Assembly (NCBI GenBank): GCA_946008205.1
Contig: CAMGAZ010000044.1
Location: 1-8,959, forward strand
DNA from: an uncultured Clostridium sp.
GTDB lineage: Bacteria; Bacillota; Clostridia; TANB77; CAG-508
Direction of reading: 5' to 3'
Length of the DNA: 8,959 nt
This document shows, one piece after another, positions 6,785-8,959 of this stretch (its first letter is position 1; each line of letters opens with the position of its first letter). The notes under the pieces were generated by a model. It saw nothing but the letters and a program-made list of their open reading frames with translations. It was not told where the DNA came from and did no database searches. Both the position numbers and the translations under genes were made by a program.

Positions 6785-6828
6785 ATGTTTTTTCGTGTAT
6801 TGATATTATTTTATCAATACTCTCCTTT
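6785..6828 (-). promoter_or_regulatory. Set-back Shine-Dalgarno bridged by a hairpin
   Basis: The only good Shine-Dalgarno, AAAGGAG (6828-6822), lies 37 bases before the ATG of the pyrophosphorylase gene, far beyond the usual 5-10. Between them is a perfect 9-bp inverted repeat, GTATTGATA / TATCAATAC (6820-6812 and 6805-6797), with a six-base loop. Folding removes 24 bases and leaves about 13 between the ribosome site and the ATG. The sequence next to the ATG (ACGAAAAAACAT) has no ribosome site of its own. A four-codon TTG-ATA-AAA-TAA reading frame starts just after the Shine-Dalgarno and could be an alternative use of it. Confidence 0.55.
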
Positions 6829-6832
6829 CTTG

Positions 6833-6890
6833 GTATTAGTATATAATATGTTTCTTATTTTAGTTCATGTATATAATATCACACTAATAC
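6833..6890. repeat. Paired AT-rich elements in the upstream region of the pyrophosphorylase gene
   Basis: GTATTAGT (6833-6840) and its complement ACTAATAC (6883-6890) flank two direct copies of TATATAATAT (6840-6849 and 6870-6879) that are spaced exactly 30 bases apart. The right-hand copy contains the -10 of the proposed promoter. The arrangement could bind a regulator on one face of the helix, or could be chance in very AT-rich DNA. Confidence 0.35.
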
Positions 6891-6901
6891 TTTTTACGCA
6901 A
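6873..6901 (-). promoter_or_regulatory. Extended -10 promoter for the pyrophosphorylase/acyltransferase unit
   Basis: On the minus strand TTGCGT (6901-6896) is followed after 17 bases by TATTAT (6878-6873), five of six matches to consensus. TGA directly before it gives an extended -10. The -35 matches only in its first three bases, which an extended -10 can compensate. Transcription would start near 6866 and give a leader of about 80 bases that holds the hairpin described at 6797-6820. Confidence 0.55.
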
Positions 6902-6911
6902 TACAATAAAT

Positions 6912-6942
6912 TAAGCGATTAACTTTTATTGTTAGTCGCTTA
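6912..6942 (-). terminator. Probable terminator of the symporter gene
   Basis: TAAGCGATTAAC (6912-6923) and GTTAGTCGCTTA (6931-6942) form a 12-position stem with a single mismatch in DNA and a seven-base loop. On the minus strand the mismatch is C opposite A; on the plus strand it is U opposite G and can wobble-pair. The stem lies about 54 bases past the stop of the symporter gene. The tail on the minus strand, ATTTATTG, is only moderately U-rich. It also insulates the promoter at 6873-6901, which begins 11 bases further on. Confidence 0.6.
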
Positions 6943-6995
6943 TATCTTCTTTTATTCGTTTAAATTGATTCGTATTTTATTTTATATTAATATAT

Positions 6996-8258
6996 TTATT
7001 CTGTTACCTTTTCTTTTTTATCCATCCAGTCTTTGCCATCAACTATTCTTGCTGCAAGCATAGATGCACTTGTATCACCAATTACATTTAATACTGTAGC
7101 TGGGGCATCTATTATTGTTGCAATTATTGTAAGTATTGGCAATGCTGCAACTGGGTAGCCCATCATTGTTAATATCAACATTTCTGATATTGTTCCTCCA
7201 CCTATTGGAACAGCTGTAATCAATAGGTTTGCTATTAAAGCAACTATTGCTATTTGACCTATTCCAGCATTTGTTCCAAATAAGCATACTAAGAACATTA
7301 TCTTAAATACTGAGCCTATTATTGAACCATCTTTGTGGAAACTTGTTCCTAAAGGAATCATTGTTTCTGCTATATCAGGAGAAACTCCTATGTTTTTAGA
7401 AGCTTCTGCATTTACTGGTATTGATGCTGCAGATGAGCAAGTTCCTAGAGCAGTAACTGTCGCAGGAATAATATTTTTCCAGAATGCAACAACTCCTCTT
7501 TTTCCGCCTGCGATGAATGCATACAATGAATATACTACTATGTAGAATAATACTGCTACAATCACATATATTCCCAATGTTCTCGCATATCCAACAGCGA
7601 TTGAGCCTCCAAATGTTCCTACTAAAGATGCAAAATAGCATCCAAGTCCTATTGGAGCATAGTACATTATTATATTTATCAATTTCATAATAATTTCATA
7701 TGCTGAGTTTAAGAAATTTTCTACAGGCTTTGCTTTTTCTCCTGCCATATTCATTGCTATTCCAAATAGTATAGAGAATACTATTATCGCAATTATATTA
7801 CTCTTAGATAACAATTTTGAAAAATCATTTACAGTAATTGTGCTTACTGTTCTTTCTAATATTGTTTGATCATCCTCTTCAGCTTCAGCGCTCTCATCCA
7901 CGCTTTGTTCTTCTAATGATGACCTAATCATTTCTCCATCTTCTGCATTTACTAGTTTAACTGGGTATGCAACAGCTAATCCAATTATAACAGCTACTAA
8001 CGATGTAACAACAAACATTGCAACTATCGTTACCATAATTTTACCTAGTCTCTTAGGTTGTTTCATTTTTGCTATTGATGTTGAGATACTTAAGAATATT
8101 AATGGTACGATTACAACGAACATTAAGTTTAAGAAGACATCCCCTAATGGGCTTAAGACAGCTGCTTTTTCTTTAAATACTATCCCCACGATAGCGCCAA
8201 TTATTATTGCAGCTAAAAGTATAATAACCGACTTGTAAGTTTTTAAAAAGTTTTTCAT
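6996..8258 (-). CDS. Dicarboxylate/amino acid:cation symporter (DAACS/GltP family)
   Basis: A 420-residue inner-membrane carrier of the glutamate transporter fold, driven by Na+ or H+. Family landmarks: N-terminal helices with FVVIVPLIFLSI (47-58), the serine-rich re-entrant loop TCSSAASIP (273-281), the helix-7 motif as FHKDGS (307-312; usually N-M-D-G-T), the second hairpin PIGGGT (351-356), and helix 8 IIDAPATVLNVIGD (382-395). D384, N391 and D395 align with GltPh D394, N401 and D405. The arginine of GltPh (R397), which binds the acidic side chain, is alanine here (A387). Glutamate or aspartate is therefore a doubtful substrate, and a neutral amino acid or another carboxylate is more likely. 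An unusually acidic loop lies at 105-131. AAGGGAG sits eight bases before the ATG and is partly held in a hairpin. Single-gene unit with its own promoter and terminator. Confidence 0.93.
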   Translation of the reverse strand: MKNFLKTYKSVIILLAAIIIGAIVGIVFKEKAAVLSPLGDVFLNLMFVVIVPLIFLSISTSIAKMKQPKRLGKIMVTIVAMFVVTSLVAVIIGLAVAYPVKLVNAEDGEMIRSSLEEQSVDESAEAEEDDQTILERTVSTITVNDFSKLLSKSNIIAIIVFSILFGIAMNMAGEKAKPVENFLNSAYEIIMKLINIIMYYAPIGLGCYFASLVGTFGGSIAVGYARTLGIYVIVAVLFYIVVYSLYAFIAGGKRGVVAFWKNIIPATVTALGTCSSAASIPVNAEASKNIGVSPDIAETMIPLGTSFHKDGSIIGSVFKIMFLVCLFGTNAGIGQIAIVALIANLLITAVPIGGGTISEMLILTMMGYPVAALPILTIIATIIDAPATVLNVIGDTSASMLAARIVDGKDWMDKKEKVTE

Positions 8259-8269
8259 AATACTTTCTC

Positions 8270-8314
8270 CCTTAATAAAAAGAGCGTTATTAAGGAAATA
8301 TAGTTATATCTCCT
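8270..8314 (-). promoter_or_regulatory. Two overlapping leader hairpins at the symporter ribosome site
   Basis: In the symporter mRNA leader, AGGAGATAT (8314-8306) pairs with ATATTTCCT (8301-8293) around a four-base loop, with one G-U pair. CCTTAATAA (8295-8287) pairs perfectly with TTATTAAGG (8278-8270) around an eight-base loop. The two stems share the bases 8293-8295, so they compete at the junction. The second stem contains AAGG of the ribosome site AAGGGAG (8273-8267). This geometry would let the first hairpin modulate access to the ribosome site; no known riboswitch class is recognised. Confidence 0.5.
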
Positions 8315-8326
8315 AATTCGTTAATC

Positions 8327-8355
8327 ATTATATACTTTATATAATTATATTGCAA
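8327..8355 (-). promoter_or_regulatory. Promoter of the symporter gene
   Basis: On the minus strand TTGCAA (8355-8350, four of six) is followed after exactly 17 bases by a perfect TATAAT (8332-8327). Transcription would begin near 8320, giving a leader of about 60 bases made up almost wholly of the two hairpins at 8270-8314. TTGCAA is its own complement, so it could also be read as a -35 toward the divergent deacetylase gene, although no good -10 follows on that side. Confidence 0.75.
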
Positions 8356-8408
8356 GCTTTTTTTTATATTCTTAATTAAAATGGATATTCTTTGCATATA
8401 TTTTTATT

Positions 8409-8959
8409 ATGATGAATTTAAATATTTTAAAATTGAACGATAAAATAATATTCCTGATAGTCATTTCAATTATTATCTTATCAGCCTGCTTGGTCTACAC
8501 TTTCTCTTTAGCTAAAAGTGAAGATTCTGTTGAGCTTCCCATTGTAATGTATCATAGCATATTAAAATCCAAAAGTGGAAAATACATTATTCATCCGGAT
8601 ACTTTTGAAGATGATTTAAAATATATCCAATCAAAAGGATACACATCAATTACCATGACGGATTTAATCAACTATGTGTATAATGATTCTCCGCTTCCAG
8701 ACAAACCTATTATAATAACATTTGACGATGGAAATTATAATAATCTTAGTTATGCTGTGCCGCTTCTACATAAATATAATATGAAAGCTGTTATATCTAT
8801 AGTAGGTGCTTATACAGACACTTATACTGATACTGGTGAATCGAATCCTAATTATGGCTATTTACGATGGGAAGATATAAATAATCTTATTTACGATGGA
8901 TGTATTGAATTTCAAAATCACACTTACAATTTGCATTCTTCTCACGGAAAAAGAAAGGG
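8409..8959 (+). CDS. Membrane-anchored polysaccharide deacetylase (NodB/CE4 type), 5' part
   Basis: The frame is open to the window edge for 183 codons, so the C-terminus is missing. A hydrophobic segment at about 13-33 (IIFLIVISIIILSACLV) is a signal anchor or signal peptide, which places the enzyme outside the membrane. The catalytic domain begins with LPIVMYHSI (about 42-50). The metal and base motif TFDDG lies at 103-107 and HTYNLH at about 170-175 (numbered from the ATG at 8412). The four-residue spacing between the two histidines resembles PgaB-like rather than classic NodB enzymes. The expected substrate is N-acetylated glycan of the cell wall or a secreted polysaccharide; the exact one is unknown. 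Two consecutive ATG codons (8409 and 8412) are possible starts. No Shine-Dalgarno is visible in the 25 bases upstream, which is unusual in this window. It is divergent from the symporter gene. Confidence 0.88.
   Translation, partial: MMNLNILKLNDKIIFLIVISIIILSACLVYTFSLAKSEDSVELPIVMYHSILKSKSGKYIIHPDTFEDDLKYIQSKGYTSITMTDLINYVYNDSPLPDKPIIITFDDGNYNNLSYAVPLLHKYNMKAVISIVGAYTDTYTDTGESNPNYGYLRWEDINNLIYDGCIEFQNHTYNLHSSHGKRK

Noticed and set aside
7075..7641. Two minus-strand frames (7075-7287 and 7396-7641) inside the symporter gene
   Set aside because: They are out-of-frame shadows of an intact 420-residue transporter with Cys/Asn-rich nonsense products. No frameshift is needed to explain the gene.
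1..8959. CRISPR arrays, tRNA or rRNA genes, insertion sequences, toxin-antitoxin or defence modules
   Set aside because: No repeated direct repeat-spacer pattern, cloverleaf-like sequence, transposase or defence-family motif was seen on either strand.

Overview
The window is AT-rich chromosomal DNA (roughly 30% G+C by eye). It has strong purine-rich Shine-Dalgarno sites, sigma-A type promoters, and protein families typical of low-G+C anaerobic Firmicutes: a DUF421/DUF4363 pair, a clostridial holin-like membrane protein and a type-1 UDPGP uridylyltransferase. A member of the class Clostridia is the best guess; the genus cannot be fixed from the sequence. I see no tRNA, rRNA, CRISPR array, transposase or prophage module.

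Layout, left to right. (a) 1-824, minus: an unrecognised protein that runs off or stops at the left edge. It is driven by a near-perfect promoter that starts five bases after the stop codon of recG. (b) 905-2956, minus: recG, the replication-fork and recombination helicase. (c) 3021-4163, minus: a two-gene unit, a DUF421 (YetF-like) membrane protein followed directly by a DUF4363 lipid-anchor-like or membrane-anchored protein, translationally coupled. (d) 4320-4691, plus: a small four-helix membrane protein of the 'phage holin family' type. It ends in a very long inverted repeat that serves as a bidirectional terminator with the next, convergent unit. (e) 6784-4807, minus: a UAP1-like nucleotide-sugar pyrophosphorylase, then a GlmU-C-like left-handed beta-helix acyltransferase. 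A GC-rich palindromic repeat lies between them and overlaps the stop codon of the first. (f) 8258-6996, minus: a dicarboxylate/amino acid:cation symporter with a structured leader. (g) 8409 to the right edge, plus: the first part of a membrane-anchored polysaccharide deacetylase.

How the genes fit together: (e) looks like a split, two-gene counterpart of GlmU, with sugar-1-phosphate uridylylation and N- or O-acyl transfer on separate proteins. Together with the deacetylase in (g) it points to cell-envelope sugar metabolism. The other genes look like an assortment of housekeeping and membrane functions rather than one pathway. No clearly new multi-gene system is visible. The most unusual signals are small: a Shine-Dalgarno sequence set back behind a 9-bp hairpin before the pyrophosphorylase gene, two overlapping hairpins in the symporter leader, the GC-rich palindromic unit between the two sugar-nucleotide genes, and the unidentified protein at the left edge.
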